Positions 1 through 7,882 are shown, numbered from the stretch's first letter. The stretch: 64,000 nucleotides of DNA from Microbispora sp. H13382 (GCF_014161445.1 NZ_JABBXA010000002.1:1-64000); one strand, 5' to 3'. The notes: generated by a model not told the origin, from the letters alone. A program made the numbers and translations.

Positions 1-111
1 TACGCCATCGTCCTGATCGGCCTGACCCTGGCCGGCGCCGGCACCACCCTCGGACTCGGCAGGGTCTGGGCCGCCACCCCGCTGGTCCGCCGCCTCCCGA
101 TCCTCAAGTAA
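1..111 (+). CDS. C-terminal fragment of a small membrane protein (possibly DoxX-like)
   Basis: Only the last 36 codons of a plus-strand gene are in the window; its start lies upstream. The visible residues are a hydrophobic, glycine- and leucine-rich helix followed by a short basic tail ending in RRLPILK, as expected of the last membrane segment of a small integral membrane protein. The pattern reminds me of DoxX-family C-termini, but that is recall from composition and cannot be established from 36 residues. Codon third positions are nearly all G or C, so the frame is real. A strong hairpin follows the stop. Confidence 0.6.
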   Translation, partial: YAIVLIGLTLAGAGTTLGLGRVWAATPLVRRLPILK

Positions 112-123
112 CCCCCATCGACT

Positions 124-161
124 CCGGTGCCCACCCCCAGCCCCCTGGGGGTGGGCACCGG
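124..161 (+). terminator. Hairpin terminator after the truncated membrane-protein gene
   Basis: A perfect 15-bp inverted repeat (124-138 with 147-161, outer arm CCGGTGCCCACCCCC) closes an 8-nt loop 12 bases after the stop codon. It lacks a T-run, which is common for GC-rich actinomycete terminators. Confidence 0.75.
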
Positions 162-220
162 CATGTCCGGCCGTGCATGGGATCGGATTCCCGGGGTAGG
201 CGAGAGCGGGAGAGTGCGCT

Positions 221-280
221 ACGGGGGCCACGCGGGGCGGCGGCGGGCTGAACGCCCGTCACGTCCCGCGTGGCCCCCGT
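221..280 (-). terminator. Long hairpin abutting the VOC gene stop
   Basis: A perfect 16-bp inverted repeat (221-236 with 265-280, arm beginning ACGGGGGCCACG) lies immediately downstream of the minus-strand VOC stop codon at 281-283. The 28-nt interior is also GC-rich. It probably terminates the VOC transcript and shields it from the gene on the other side. Confidence 0.7.
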
Positions 281-646
281 TCACCTGTCGTGGACGGTGA
301 CCGCGTACCCGTCGGGGTCGCTGAAGGAGAACGTCCGGCCGAACGGCCCGTCGACCGGCGCGGACACGATCGGCACCCCGGCCGCGGCGAGCTCGTCGTG
401 GAGCCGCTGGGCGTCGTCCGCTTTTAACCACAGCGCCACCCCGAGGCCGGGACGCGGGGCCGCCTCCAGGTCGACGCCGGGCAGCGGCTCGCGCACCGCG
501 AACGGGATGGGCGTGGTGGCGAACACCACGGCGTGCGGCGGGCCGGCGGGGTCGCGCCGCAGCCCGAGGCGCTTCTCGTAGAACGCGGCCGCGGCCTCCA
601 GGTCGCGCACCTGCAACGCCACGAAGTCCACTCCGGTGACGGTCAT
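281..646 (-). CDS. VOC (glyoxalase/bleomycin-resistance fold) family protein
   Basis: A 121-residue single VOC module. It opens with the typical first strand (VDFVALQVRDLEAAAAFY), carries a central FAVREPLPG-type segment, and closes with FSFSDPDGYAVTVHDR, the usual position of the metal-binding acidic residue in the second beta-alpha-beta repeat. Members are metal-dependent isomerases, dioxygenases or ligand-binding resistance proteins; the substrate cannot be read from sequence. The start is supported by GGAGGA just upstream. It is divergent from a MarR gene with two operator-like palindromes between, so it is the likely target of that repressor. One palindrome overlaps this gene's ribosome-binding region. 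Confidence 0.85.
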   Translation of the reverse strand: MTVTGVDFVALQVRDLEAAAAFYEKRLGLRRDPAGPPHAVVFATTPIPFAVREPLPGVDLEAAPRPGLGVALWLKADDAQRLHDELAAAGVPIVSAPVDGPFGRTFSFSDPDGYAVTVHDR

Positions 647-656
647 GATTCCTCCA

Positions 657-674
657 ATGTCAGGGATTTGACAT
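657..674. promoter_or_regulatory. MarR-type operator 1
   Basis: ATGTCA-N6-TGACAT inverted repeat covering the ribosome-binding region of the minus-strand VOC gene. It shares its half-site with the second palindrome 26 bp away, which suggests two sites for the same dimeric MarR protein. Confidence 0.6.
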
Positions 675-682
675 AAGACTGT

Positions 683-700
683 ATGTCAGAATGCTGACAT
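683..700. promoter_or_regulatory. MarR-type operator 2 overlapping the marR start codon
   Basis: ATGTCAGAATGCTGACAT is a perfect 7-4-7 inverted repeat whose last two bases are the first two of the MarR start codon. Binding here would block the regulator's own expression, implying autorepression. No clear Shine-Dalgarno sequence precedes that ATG. Confidence 0.65.
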
Positions 701-1175
701 GGAGCAAGAGAGCGACGGCACGGACCTCGGCCGCCTGGTGGGCTACCAGCTGAAGAGGGTTCAGGCGGCGCTGCGCTCGGCCATGGACGCCGCGCTGCGC
801 CGCCACGACCTGACCACTCCGCAGTACGCCTGCCTGGAACTGCTCGACCAGCGGCCCGGACTGTCCAACGCCGAGCTGGCCAGGGGCGCCTTCGTCACCC
901 GGCAGTCGATGAACGTGCTGCTCCGCAACCTGGAGGACGCCGGACTGGTCGAACGGCCGGCGTCCGCGCCGCAGGGCAGAGCCCTGCCCACCACACTCAC
1001 GGCGGAAGGCAGAGCCCGGCTCGGCGCCGCGCGCGGCGACGTGCTCGAGATCGAACGGCGGATGACCGCCCACCTCGACGCGGAGCAGGCCGAGCTCCTG
1101 CTGGGCCACCTGGAGCGGATGACCGACGCCTTGAACGGCCGGGCGGCCGCCGACGCGGAACGCCGGAAGCGCTAG
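699..1175 (+). CDS. MarR-family transcriptional regulator
   Basis: 158 residues, the usual MarR length. An N-terminal dimerisation helix is followed by a winged helix-turn-helix: LTTPQYACLELLDQRPGLSN leads into the recognition region AELARGAFVTRQSMNVLLRNLEDAGLVERP and a wing with ALPTTLTAEG. A long C-terminal helix completes the dimer interface. These proteins are usually ligand-relieved repressors of an adjacent divergent gene, here the VOC protein. Two shared palindromes lie in the 52-bp intergenic region, one overlapping this start codon, so negative autoregulation is likely. The inducer is unknown. Confidence 0.9.
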   Translation: MEQESDGTDLGRLVGYQLKRVQAALRSAMDAALRRHDLTTPQYACLELLDQRPGLSNAELARGAFVTRQSMNVLLRNLEDAGLVERPASAPQGRALPTTLTAEGRARLGAARGDVLEIERRMTAHLDAEQAELLLGHLERMTDALNGRAAADAERRKR

Positions 1176-1213
1176 CGCGGCCACCTTCCCCGGGGCCTGG
1201 CTCTCGGGATTCG

Positions 1214-1235
1214 CCTACTCTGACGTCAGAGTAGG
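1214..1235. promoter_or_regulatory. Perfect 22-bp palindrome, probable operator
   Basis: Half-site CCTACTCTGAC is followed directly by its exact reverse complement, giving 11-bp arms with no spacer. It sits 38 bp after the MarR stop and about 165 bp before the next small gene. There is no T-run and the arms have no loop, so an operator for a TetR- or GntR-type dimer is more likely than a terminator. The cognate regulator was not identified. Confidence 0.5.
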
Positions 1236-1400
1236 GTGATGCTGGTCACGTGGTTCTCCCGGCCGACGCGCCGCCGTGCCGCGGCACCCCACGCCCCGCG
1301 TCGTGGCCACCGGGAGGCCGGGGATCCAGGGCGGCCCGCACGGGAGCTTCCTCCGCGGCGGTCCGCCGGTACCGGAGACCGCACGCGAAGAGGGAGGACG

Positions 1401-1628
1401 ATGTCCGTCTACCGCGTCAGGATGTACAGCGGGTTTCAGCGCACCCTCACGGCCGACCGCGTCGTCGTCAACGGCGACAACGTCTGTTTCGAGAGGAGCA
1501 GGAACGGGTCCTGGGTGGCGGCGCTCCAAGTGCCGACCCAACTGGTCACCCGGGTCCGCCGACGGTGCGTCCAGGCGGACGGCACGGTGACCTGGAACGT
1601 CGAGAGACCGCGGCCCAGCGCCTACTGA
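1401..1628 (+). CDS. Small hypothetical protein (75 aa)
   Basis: Family not recognised. The 75-residue product begins MSVYRVRMYSGFQR and is strongly basic, with alternating hydrophobic positions (RVVVNGDNVCFERS, SWVAALQVPTQLVTRV) that suggest a small beta-rich domain. There is no signal peptide or membrane segment. The start is set by GGGAGG 4-9 bases upstream; the open frame extends further upstream, but that part has low-complexity Arg/Pro composition unlike a real protein. A perfect 22-bp palindrome lies about 165 bp upstream and may control it. Confidence 0.55.
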   Translation: MSVYRVRMYSGFQRTLTADRVVVNGDNVCFERSRNGSWVAALQVPTQLVTRVRRRCVQADGTVTWNVERPRPSAY

Positions 1629-1946
1629 CCGGGACGCTCATCCCCGGTCACGGCCGTCATTGCTCTCTAACCTTCCGTGAGAGTAGAGTCTGCCCCGCTT
1701 GCGGTGGGACTCCGCTTCGCCGCGTGCCGCCCATCGCAGGCGTCAACGCCACCGCACGGCCCGCCCGGCCCTTCCCCCTCGCCGGGCGCGCCGTCGCGGT
1801 GGGATGCGGCACGCGAACTCCCGGCGAGAGGTATGGTCACCGAGGCGTTCAGCGGGCTGTGCAGCGGAACAGATCCCTCACGCGAGGGGAGACGGCGGCA
1901 CCGCGCACGCGCGGCGACCGCGGGGGCAGGAAGGGTGAGCGGAGCG
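1629..1946. other. Intergenic region before the MerR gene
   Basis: No convincing gene. The only structure noted is an imperfect dyad, CTCTC-N11-GAGAG (1663-1667 with 1679-1683), in a locally less GC-rich patch. Its spacing is roughly that of MerR-type operators, and it could be the autoregulatory site of the MerR gene downstream, but the match is weak. Confidence 0.3.
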
Positions 1947-2357
1947 ATGCCTGAAGGTCTGGTGCGGATCGGCGAGGTCGCCGAACGGCTCGGACTGTCC
2001 CTGCGCACCATCCGCCACTACGAGGAGGTCGGCCTGATCGTGCCCGCCCGCACGCAGGGGGGCTTCCGCCTCTACAGCGAGGAGGACGTGCAGCGCCTGG
2101 CGCTGATCAAGCGGATGAAGCCGCTGGGGTTCACGCTGGAGGAGATGCGCGACCTGCTGGAGATCACCGACCGGCTCACCCGTGGCGACGACGACGCCGG
2201 TCTGCTCGCCCGGTTGCGGCTGTTCGAGAAGGCGGTGGCCGAACGCGCCGACAGGCTGCGCGAGCAGCTCGCGATGGCCAGGGAGTTCGCCGAGCAGCTC
2301 CGCCGCCAGCGGGCCGACGCCCCTAAGGCCGCGGCCGTCCGCGCGGCGCCCGGGTAA
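1947..2357 (+). CDS. MerR-family transcriptional regulator
   Basis: 136 residues. An N-terminal MerR winged helix-turn-helix (RIGEVAERLGLSLRTIRHYEEVGL, then a GGFRLYSEEDVQRLALIKRMK wing) is followed by the LGFTLEEMRDLLE helix and a coiled-coil dimerisation helix (about residues 80-120). The tail is short and Ala/Arg-rich with no cysteine-rich effector domain, so metal sensing is not supported; a small-molecule or stress effector is open. ATG 1947 is preferred, with GGTGAG seven bases upstream; GTG 1935 would add four residues but leaves AGGAAGG too close. It is followed on the same strand by a GHKL ATPase gene. Confidence 0.88.
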   Translation: MPEGLVRIGEVAERLGLSLRTIRHYEEVGLIVPARTQGGFRLYSEEDVQRLALIKRMKPLGFTLEEMRDLLEITDRLTRGDDDAGLLARLRLFEKAVAERADRLREQLAMAREFAEQLRRQRADAPKAAAVRAAPG

Positions 2358-2528
2358 TGGTGCGTTATACGGATACCCGCCCTCGCCTTGGGGATAGCGG
2401 GCCCTCGGCCGGCCCGCATAGCCTGCGATAAGTGACGCTCTTTCCGACCGTATGGCGTGCCGCGTGCGGAGCGTAGGAGCGCTTCTCCACGTGAGTTCCG
2501 CCCGATGGTGACCAAGGAGCACTACACG

Positions 2529-2969
2529 ATGAACGCGCAGACCATGGACCGTATGGACGCCTCCGCAGCCGAGGCGGTCACTTCCGTGTACACGTGTCCG
2601 GTGCCGCACTCTCCTCAGGCGGTCAGCGGCGTGCGGCGACGTGCGCTCGGCGTGCTGGCGGCCTGGGGAACGCCTGAGCCCGCCGCGCAGGAGGCCATTC
2701 TGGTGATCTCCGAGATGGTCACCAACGCCGTCCTCCACGCCATGCCGCCGGCCGAGCTCCGGCTCTTCGTCTACGCCGACGGCGACCGCCCGGTCATCCG
2801 GGTCGAGGTCACCGACGCCGGGTCGGCGCCGGTGTGGCCGGGGACCGAGCCGTCTCCGGACGAGAGCGGGCGCGGCGGCGTCGTCGTCGACGCCCTCGCC
2901 ATCCGGCACGGCTCCCTGACCCGTTCCTCCGGCGCCACCACGTGGTGGGCGGACCTGCCGGCCCGCTGA
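2529..2969 (+). CDS. GHKL ATP-binding protein, anti-sigma factor / RsbW-like kinase
   Basis: 146 residues forming a stand-alone HATPase_c domain. The N-box is visible as EMVTNAVLHA and the G1-type segment as VTDAGSAPVW; a degenerate G2 region (GRGGVVVDALAIRHG) precedes the last strand TTWWADLPA. Actinomycetes encode dozens of such short proteins that bind sigma factors or phosphorylate STAS antagonists in partner-switching networks; the partner is not encoded next door. The start at 2529 follows AAGGAG by nine bases. The gene converges on the AraC gene with only 15 bp between stops. Confidence 0.8.
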   Translation: MNAQTMDRMDASAAEAVTSVYTCPVPHSPQAVSGVRRRALGVLAAWGTPEPAAQEAILVISEMVTNAVLHAMPPAELRLFVYADGDRPVIRVEVTDAGSAPVWPGTEPSPDESGRGGVVVDALAIRHGSLTRSSGATTWWADLPAR

Positions 2970-2984
2970 GCCGTACGTCCGCCT

Positions 2985-3965
2985 TCAGCGACGCAGGGTC
3001 TCCGAGGGAGACTCCCCGAAACGCCGGCGATAGGCGAGGGCGAACCGTCCCAGGTGGGCGAACCCCCAGCGATAGGCGACGTCGGTGACCATGGTGGTGC
3101 CCGGGTCTCGCACCGTGAGTTCGGCATGGACCCGCTCGAGGCGCACCTCCCGCAGGTATCTCATGGGCGTCGTCTCCAGATGGCGCCGGAAGCCCTCCTG
3201 AAGCGCCCGCGCGCCGACGCCCACGGCCTCGGCGATCTCCTCCACGGTGAGCGGCTCCGCGGCGTGCGCCTCGATCAGGTCCACGGCCCGCCGCACGGCC
3301 GTCGGCGCGACACGGGACTGACCCTCCGTCAACGCCTCGCTGTAGTTGCTGGGCTGGGCCAGCAGCAACTGCGTCATCAGCAGCCCCTCCAGCTGCCTGA
3401 CCGCGACGGGCTGCTCCAGCATGGCGCCGCCGGTCTCCGCCTCCCGCCTCAGCAGGTCGACGACCGACAGCCAGGACCGTGCGGGAGGCCGGGTCAGGTC
3501 CATGCCGAGGGAGAAGGTGAGCGGCCTGCGCGGCGTCCGCCCCATGAGCTTGCCGAGGTGGGCCTCGATCGTGGCCCGGTCGAATCGGGCGACCAGCTGA
3601 GCATGCCCGGAGGCCCAGCGCATGGACACGGGCCGCGTCAGCGACAGTACGGAGGCGAACTCGGGCGTCGACACGATCCGTTCGCGGCCGTGGCACACCT
3701 CGGCGGCGCCGACCAGAGGGATCTCGACGAGCAGGTGTTCGTCCAGCGGCTGCGGCGTGATCAGCACCTCCGTGCCGTAGCCGAGCGAGTAGAGCGCGAC
3801 CCCGTCGAAGGTCAGTCCGTTGAGGCAGGCGTCGAGCCGGATGCCCGGGTCCACCGGGCGCAGCCCGTGGACGCCGAGTTCGGCACCGACCCGCGTACGG
3901 GCCTCGTCGACGTCGTGCGTGCGCATTCGCCGGTGCGTGGCGAGTGGTAGTGCCTGTTCGGCCAT
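2985..3965 (-). CDS. AraC-family transcriptional regulator
   Basis: 326 residues. The N-terminal two-thirds (about 20-215) is a cupin-like AraC_binding_2 sensor with the typical HLLVEIPLVGAAEV and LSLTRPVSMRWA strands. The C-terminal 100 residues hold two helix-turn-helix motifs (LTVEEIAEAVGVGARALQEGFRRHL and VTDVAYRWGFAHLGRFALAYRRRFGESP). This layout resembles activators of catabolic genes for aromatic or amine substrates. The start ATG 3965 has GGAGG at good spacing; an upstream in-frame extension of 25 codons lacks one. No adjacent target operon is evident, as both neighbours have their own context, so the regulon is unknown. Confidence 0.88.
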   Translation of the reverse strand: MAEQALPLATHRRMRTHDVDEARTRVGAELGVHGLRPVDPGIRLDACLNGLTFDGVALYSLGYGTEVLITPQPLDEHLLVEIPLVGAAEVCHGRERIVSTPEFASVLSLTRPVSMRWASGHAQLVARFDRATIEAHLGKLMGRTPRRPLTFSLGMDLTRPPARSWLSVVDLLRREAETGGAMLEQPVAVRQLEGLLMTQLLLAQPSNYSEALTEGQSRVAPTAVRRAVDLIEAHAAEPLTVEEIAEAVGVGARALQEGFRRHLETTPMRYLREVRLERVHAELTVRDPGTTMVTDVAYRWGFAHLGRFALAYRRRFGESPSETLRR

Positions 3966-4094
3966 ATCGCCTCCCCGAGTTGGGCAGGCCCCCCGTTCCC
4001 GCAGGTGGCGGGCGCGATACAAGCCTATTCGCGCGGCCACGCGGGCGGAACGCGGCCGCGGTGAGAACCGGGCCGGGTGATCGCCTCGCCGGGC

Positions 4095-5120
4095 CTACCG
4101 GCCCATGGGAGCGGCGGGGGCGGTCGAGCCGCGCACCACGAGCTCCGTGGCGAGCTCGACGTGGTGGGACTCGATCCGTTCCCCGGCCGCCAGGCGCAGC
4201 GCCGTACGCACCGCGACGGCCCCCATCTCCCGCAGCGGCTGCCGCACGGTGGTCAGGGGCGGTGAGGCCATCCGGGCGATCTGGGTGTCGTCGAAACCGA
4301 CGATGCTCAGGTCCTCCGGCACACGCAGCCCCCGCTCCCTGGCCGCCTCCAGCACGCCGAGCGCGATGTCGTCACAACCCGCGAAGACCGCCGTGGGCGC
4401 CTCGGGCAGGTCCAGCAGCGCGGCCCCGCCCGTCAGGCCGTCGTGGTAGTGGAAGTGTCCCGTCCGTACGTACCCGGGCAGGACGGGCGCGTCCCCGGCC
4501 TCCATGGCGGCCCGGTAGCCGTGCAACCGCGCCTGGTTGCAGGTCGCGGTGGTCGGGCCGCCCAGGTAGGCGACACGCCGGTGCCCCAGCGCGAGCAGGT
4601 GCTGCGTCGCGGCCAGGCCACCGGCGAAGTTCGTCGAGCCGACGCTGATCACCCGGGTCCGCGGCAGGTTCAGCGGGTCGATCACGACCAGGGGCAGCCG
4701 CGCCCGGGCCAGCGCGGCGAGCTGCCCGGAGGTCAGTTCGCCGGTGACGGCGACCAGCGCCCGCCGTCCGGCCGCGACCAGGTCGCGCGCCCACCCCGCG
4801 GTGCGGTCGGCGTTGCGCCGGATGCTCACCACGACCGCCACGTCGAGATCGGCCCCGGCCTGCACCGCACCCTGGACGATCTCGGTGGAGTACGCGTTGA
4901 GGTCCGCGTCGAACTCCACCTCGATCGTGTCGGGCGCGGGCTCGCCCCGGCGCTGCGGCGGCGCGACGTAGTCGTGCTGCTCCAGCAGCGACAGCACCAG
5001 GGAACGGGTCTCCGGCGCGACGTCGCTGCGGCCGTTCAGCACCTTCGACACGGTCGCGACCGACACCCCCGCGGAGGCCGCGACCGTGGCGAGAGTGGCC
5101 CGCCTACGACTGGGCGGCAT
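4095..5120 (-). CDS. LacI-family repressor of the adjacent glycoside hydrolase/ABC locus
   Basis: 341 residues. The DNA-binding headpiece is at the very N-terminus (TLATVAASAGVSVATVSKVLNGRSDVAPETR), with a hinge helix at about 45-60 and a periplasmic-binding-protein-like sugar domain ending in the usual DDTQIARMASPPLTTVRQPL core. The gene overlaps the 3' end of the upstream GH3 gene by 17 bp, so the two are one transcript, and the sugar ABC operon diverges from that unit. Operator-like palindromes GTTTCGAAAC (7556 and 7747) and AGAGCGCTCT (7682) in the divergent promoter region are the natural targets. The inducer is probably the oligosaccharide imported by the ABC system; identity unknown. 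GGAGG precedes the ATG. Confidence 0.88.
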   Translation of the reverse strand: MPPSRRRATLATVAASAGVSVATVSKVLNGRSDVAPETRSLVLSLLEQHDYVAPPQRRGEPAPDTIEVEFDADLNAYSTEIVQGAVQAGADLDVAVVVSIRRNADRTAGWARDLVAAGRRALVAVTGELTSGQLAALARARLPLVVIDPLNLPRTRVISVGSTNFAGGLAATQHLLALGHRRVAYLGGPTTATCNQARLHGYRAAMEAGDAPVLPGYVRTGHFHYHDGLTGGAALLDLPEAPTAVFAGCDDIALGVLEAARERGLRVPEDLSIVGFDDTQIARMASPPLTTVRQPLREMGAVAVRTALRLAAGERIESHHVELATELVVRGSTAPAAPMGR

Positions 5121-7539
5121 CTGTTCCTCCCTGCTCGGGACCCGCCGCCGGGCGTACCTCCGCGGGGGTGACCAGCCGCCGGCCGCGGCCGACGTGGCGC
5201 AGCGGGCCGGTCAGCCGTACACGGCCCCGGCACGGCAGGTCCGACGCGGAGGTGCCGACGAACACCTCGACGTCTCCGGGCTCGACGATGCGGCGCAGGT
5301 CGCGGCCGGTGAAGGCGGTCCTGTCCGCGTGCACCGTGAAGGTAGCCCGCGCGCTCTCGCCGGGCTCCAGGCGCACCCGGGCGAACCCGGCGAGCTGCCG
5401 CACCGGCCGGGTCACCTGGGCGAGCACGTCGTGCAGGTAGAGCTGGACGACCTCCTCGCCCGCCCGGCCGCCGGTGTTGCGCACGCGCACCGACACGGTG
5501 AACTCCCCGTCGGTGGGCACCTCGTCGCCGCTGATCTCCAGGTCGTCGACCTCGAACGTCGTGTAGGACGTGCCGTGGCCGAACGGGAACAGCGGCGTCG
5601 GGTCGAGGTTGCTGATGCCGTGGCTGTCGGAGCCGAGCGGCGGCTGCAGGTAGGTGCCCGGCTGTCCGCCCGGGGTCCGCGGGATCTGCACCGGCAGCTT
5701 CCCGCTGGGCTGCACCCGGCCGGACAGGACGCCGGCGACGGCCGCCCCGCCCTCCTCTCCCGGCATGAACGCCTGGACGAGCGCGGCGGCCCGGTCGCGC
5801 ACCCGCCCCAGCGCGTACGGCCGGCCCGACACGACGACCACCACGACGGGCGTCCCGGTGGCGGCCAGCTCGATCAGCAGGTCCTCCTGCGCCCCGGGCA
5901 GCCGCAGGTCCTCGACGTCGCAGCCCTCGCCGGAGGTGCCGTTGCCGAACAGCCCGGCCAGGTCGCCGACGACGGCCACGCACAGGTCGGACTCGCGAGC
6001 CGCCCGGATCGCGGCGTCGAAGCCGGAGCGGTCCTCGTCCCGCCAGTCGCAGCCCCGCTCGTGGACGATCTCGGCGTCCGGCAGCTCGGCCCGCAGCGCG
6101 TCGAGCAGGCTGGGGGCCTCCAGGCCCAGCCCGAGCCCGGGGTAGCGGGGCAGCACATGGTTGGGGAAGGCGTAGCAGCCCATGAACGTGCGGGGGTCGT
6201 CGGCGCAGGGCCCGACCACCGCCAGCCGCCGCGGTCCGGTCCGCCCCTCGTCCAGCAGCGGCAGCGCGGTTCCGGCGTCGAGCAGCACGATCGACCGCTC
6301 GGCCAGCTCCCGGGCCAGCGCCCGGTTGCCCGGCGAGTCGAGGTCCACGGCGTCCGCGCCGGCCACCGACTTCTCCGGCGTCCAGTCCGGGTCGAGCAGC
6401 CCGAGCTCCACCTTCTGCGTGAGCAGGCGGCGCGCGGCCCGGTCGATCAGCGACTCCGGCAGCTCACCCCGCCGCACCCGCTCGGCCAGGTGCTGGCCGA
6501 AGCCGAGCGTGTCGGGCAGTTCGACGTCGAGGCCCGCGGTCAGCGCGAGCACCCCGGCCTCCTCGTGGTCCGCGGCGACCTGGTGCATCTTCGCGAGGAA
6601 CGCGATCGCCCAGTAGTCCGACACGACCGTCCCGGTGAACCCCCACTCGTCGCGCAGCACCTCGGTCAGCAGCCACGGGTCGGCGGCGGCGGGGACGCCG
6701 TCCACGTCGGAGTAGGAGTTCATGACCGAACGGGCGCCGCCCTCGGCGATGGCGGTCTCGAACGTCGGCAGGATCATGTCCATCAGCTCGCGCCTGCCCA
6801 TGGGCACCGGGCCGTGGTTGCGGGCCGCGCGGGAGGCGGAGTAGCCGGCGAAGTGCTTGAGCGTGGCGATGACCCCGGCGCGCTCCAGGCCGCGCACGTA
6901 GGCGGCGCCGAGCGTCGCGACGAGGTACGGATCCTCGCCGATCGTCTCCTCGACCCGGCCCCAGCGGTAGTCGCGCACCACGTCCAGCACCGGCGACAGT
7001 CCCTGGTGGACGCCCACGCCGCGCATGTCCCGCCCGATGGCGGAGGCCATCCGCTCCACCAGTTCGGGGTCGAACGTCGCACCCCAGGCGATGGCAGCCG
7101 GGTAGACGGTCGCTCCATAAGTGGTGAAACCGGTCAGGCACTCCTCGTGAACCAGCGCCGGGATGCCGAGGCGGGAGTGCTTCACCACCTCCTGCTGCAG
7201 CCGCACGACCTCCGCCGCGCCCTGCGCCGCGGTCACCGGAGTGCTGCCGAAAACCCGCGTCAGATGCCCGAGACCGTGACGTGCCGCCTCCTCGATCGGC
7301 ACCGTTCCGGAGGCGGCGAAAACGTCCTGCATCGGGGCGACGTTGTGCGCGCCGTCAGGCTCCACCTCCTGCTCGGGCTGCATGTCATTCCCGATCCACC
7401 GGCTGCCGAGCTGGCCGATTTTCTCCTCAAGGGTCATTTCCGCGAGGAGGGCCTCGACCCGGTCGGCCACGGGAAGTGCCGGGTCCTGCCACGCCCGGAG
7501 CGTCCCGTCCGCCGTGTGCGTCCGATCTGGGGCCGTCAT
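5104..7539 (-). CDS. Glycoside hydrolase family 3 (beta-glucosidase / beta-xylosidase type)
   Basis: 811 residues with the full three-part GH3 plan: an N-terminal TIM barrel (about 30-350), an alpha/beta sandwich (about 380-600) and a C-terminal fibronectin-III-like domain (about 680-780). The nucleophile region reads GTVVSDYWAIAFLAKMH with the catalytic Asp near residue 308; KHFAGY and the preceding RGLERAGV match the substrate-site motif. No signal peptide is present, so it acts inside the cell on imported oligosaccharides, consistent with the divergent ABC importer. Whether it prefers beta-glucosides or beta-xylosides is not decided by these motifs. GAGGAG precedes the ATG, and a GTTTCGAAAC palindrome lies 17 bp upstream of the start. 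Confidence 0.92.
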   Translation of the reverse strand: MTAPDRTHTADGTLRAWQDPALPVADRVEALLAEMTLEEKIGQLGSRWIGNDMQPEQEVEPDGAHNVAPMQDVFAASGTVPIEEAARHGLGHLTRVFGSTPVTAAQGAAEVVRLQQEVVKHSRLGIPALVHEECLTGFTTYGATVYPAAIAWGATFDPELVERMASAIGRDMRGVGVHQGLSPVLDVVRDYRWGRVEETIGEDPYLVATLGAAYVRGLERAGVIATLKHFAGYSASRAARNHGPVPMGRRELMDMILPTFETAIAEGGARSVMNSYSDVDGVPAAADPWLLTEVLRDEWGFTGTVVSDYWAIAFLAKMHQVAADHEEAGVLALTAGLDVELPDTLGFGQHLAERVRRGELPESLIDRAARRLLTQKVELGLLDPDWTPEKSVAGADAVDLDSPGNRALARELAERSIVLLDAGTALPLLDEGRTGPRRLAVVGPCADDPRTFMGCYAFPNHVLPRYPGLGLGLEAPSLLDALRAELPDAEIVHERGCDWRDEDRSGFDAAIRAARESDLCVAVVGDLAGLFGNGTSGEGCDVEDLRLPGAQEDLLIELAATGTPVVVVVVSGRPYALGRVRDRAAALVQAFMPGEEGGAAVAGVLSGRVQPSGKLPVQIPRTPGGQPGTYLQPPLGSDSHGISNLDPTPLFPFGHGTSYTTFEVDDLEISGDEVPTDGEFTVSVRVRNTGGRAGEEVVQLYLHDVLAQVTRPVRQLAGFARVRLEPGESARATFTVHADRTAFTGRDLRRIVEPGDVEVFVGTSASDLPCRGRVRLTGPLRHVGRGRRLVTPAEVRPAAGPEQGGTDAAQS

Positions 7540-7555
7540 CTGCTCTCCTCAAGAA

Positions 7556-7565
7556 GTTTCGAAAC
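7556..7565. promoter_or_regulatory. LacI-type operator O1 (GTTTCGAAAC)
   Basis: A perfect 10-bp palindrome just upstream of the GH3 start. Extended to 7571 (GTTTCGAAACATTTCG), it is the exact reverse complement of the element at 7741-7756, so the two copies face each other across the divergent promoter region. This supports a common repressor, most simply the LacI protein encoded at 4095-5120. Confidence 0.65.
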
Positions 7566-7681
7566 ATTTCGGCGTCTGCGGCGATTTCGGTCTCGTTGTT
7601 TCAGTCTGATCAAGATCACACCGGTAGACGCCTGTTCGCCGGTACTTTACACACGCCTCACGCTGAGCTGGAGGGGTCGTG

Positions 7682-7691
7682 AGAGCGCTCT
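7682..7691. promoter_or_regulatory. AGAGCGCTCT palindrome abutting the -35 box
   Basis: A 10-bp palindrome with the central GAGCGCTC core typical of actinobacterial LacI-family operators such as CebR boxes. It overlaps the first T of the TTGACA -35 box of the ABC operon promoter, a position suited to repression. Confidence 0.5.
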
Positions 7692-7719
7692 TGACACTGA
7701 GGTACCGCAAATCTAGATT
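7691..7719 (+). promoter_or_regulatory. Sigma-70 type promoter of the sugar ABC operon
   Basis: TTGACA at 7691-7696 and TAGATT at 7714-7719 with an ideal 17-bp spacer predict transcription from about 7726 and a leader of roughly 155 nt. Operator palindromes flank it on both sides. Confidence 0.7.
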
Positions 7720-7746
7720 GGCGTGCCACGCGGCTTGTGTCGAAAT

Positions 7747-7756
7747 GTTTCGAAAC
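7747..7756. promoter_or_regulatory. LacI-type operator O2 (GTTTCGAAAC)
   Basis: Second copy of the palindrome, about 20 bp downstream of the predicted transcription start of the ABC operon. With its upstream extension (CGAAAT) it is an inverted copy of the element at 7556-7571. Confidence 0.65.
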
Positions 7757-7882
7757 GAGCTGAATTCAAGAAGGAGTGGACAGTGGCACCGGGGTGCCGA
7801 TCCACATCGCCCCCCCTCGCCGCGTCCGAGTCGTTTTCAATGAGCCGCGGCCAGCCTCGGCATTCGACGTACGGAGATCAGC

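Noticed and set aside
5086..7716. Very long plus-strand open frame (876 codons) opposite the GH3 gene
   Set aside because: Antisense shadow of high-GC coding DNA: the product is His/Arg/Gly/Pro-rich with no domain, whereas the minus strand encodes an intact GH3 enzyme.
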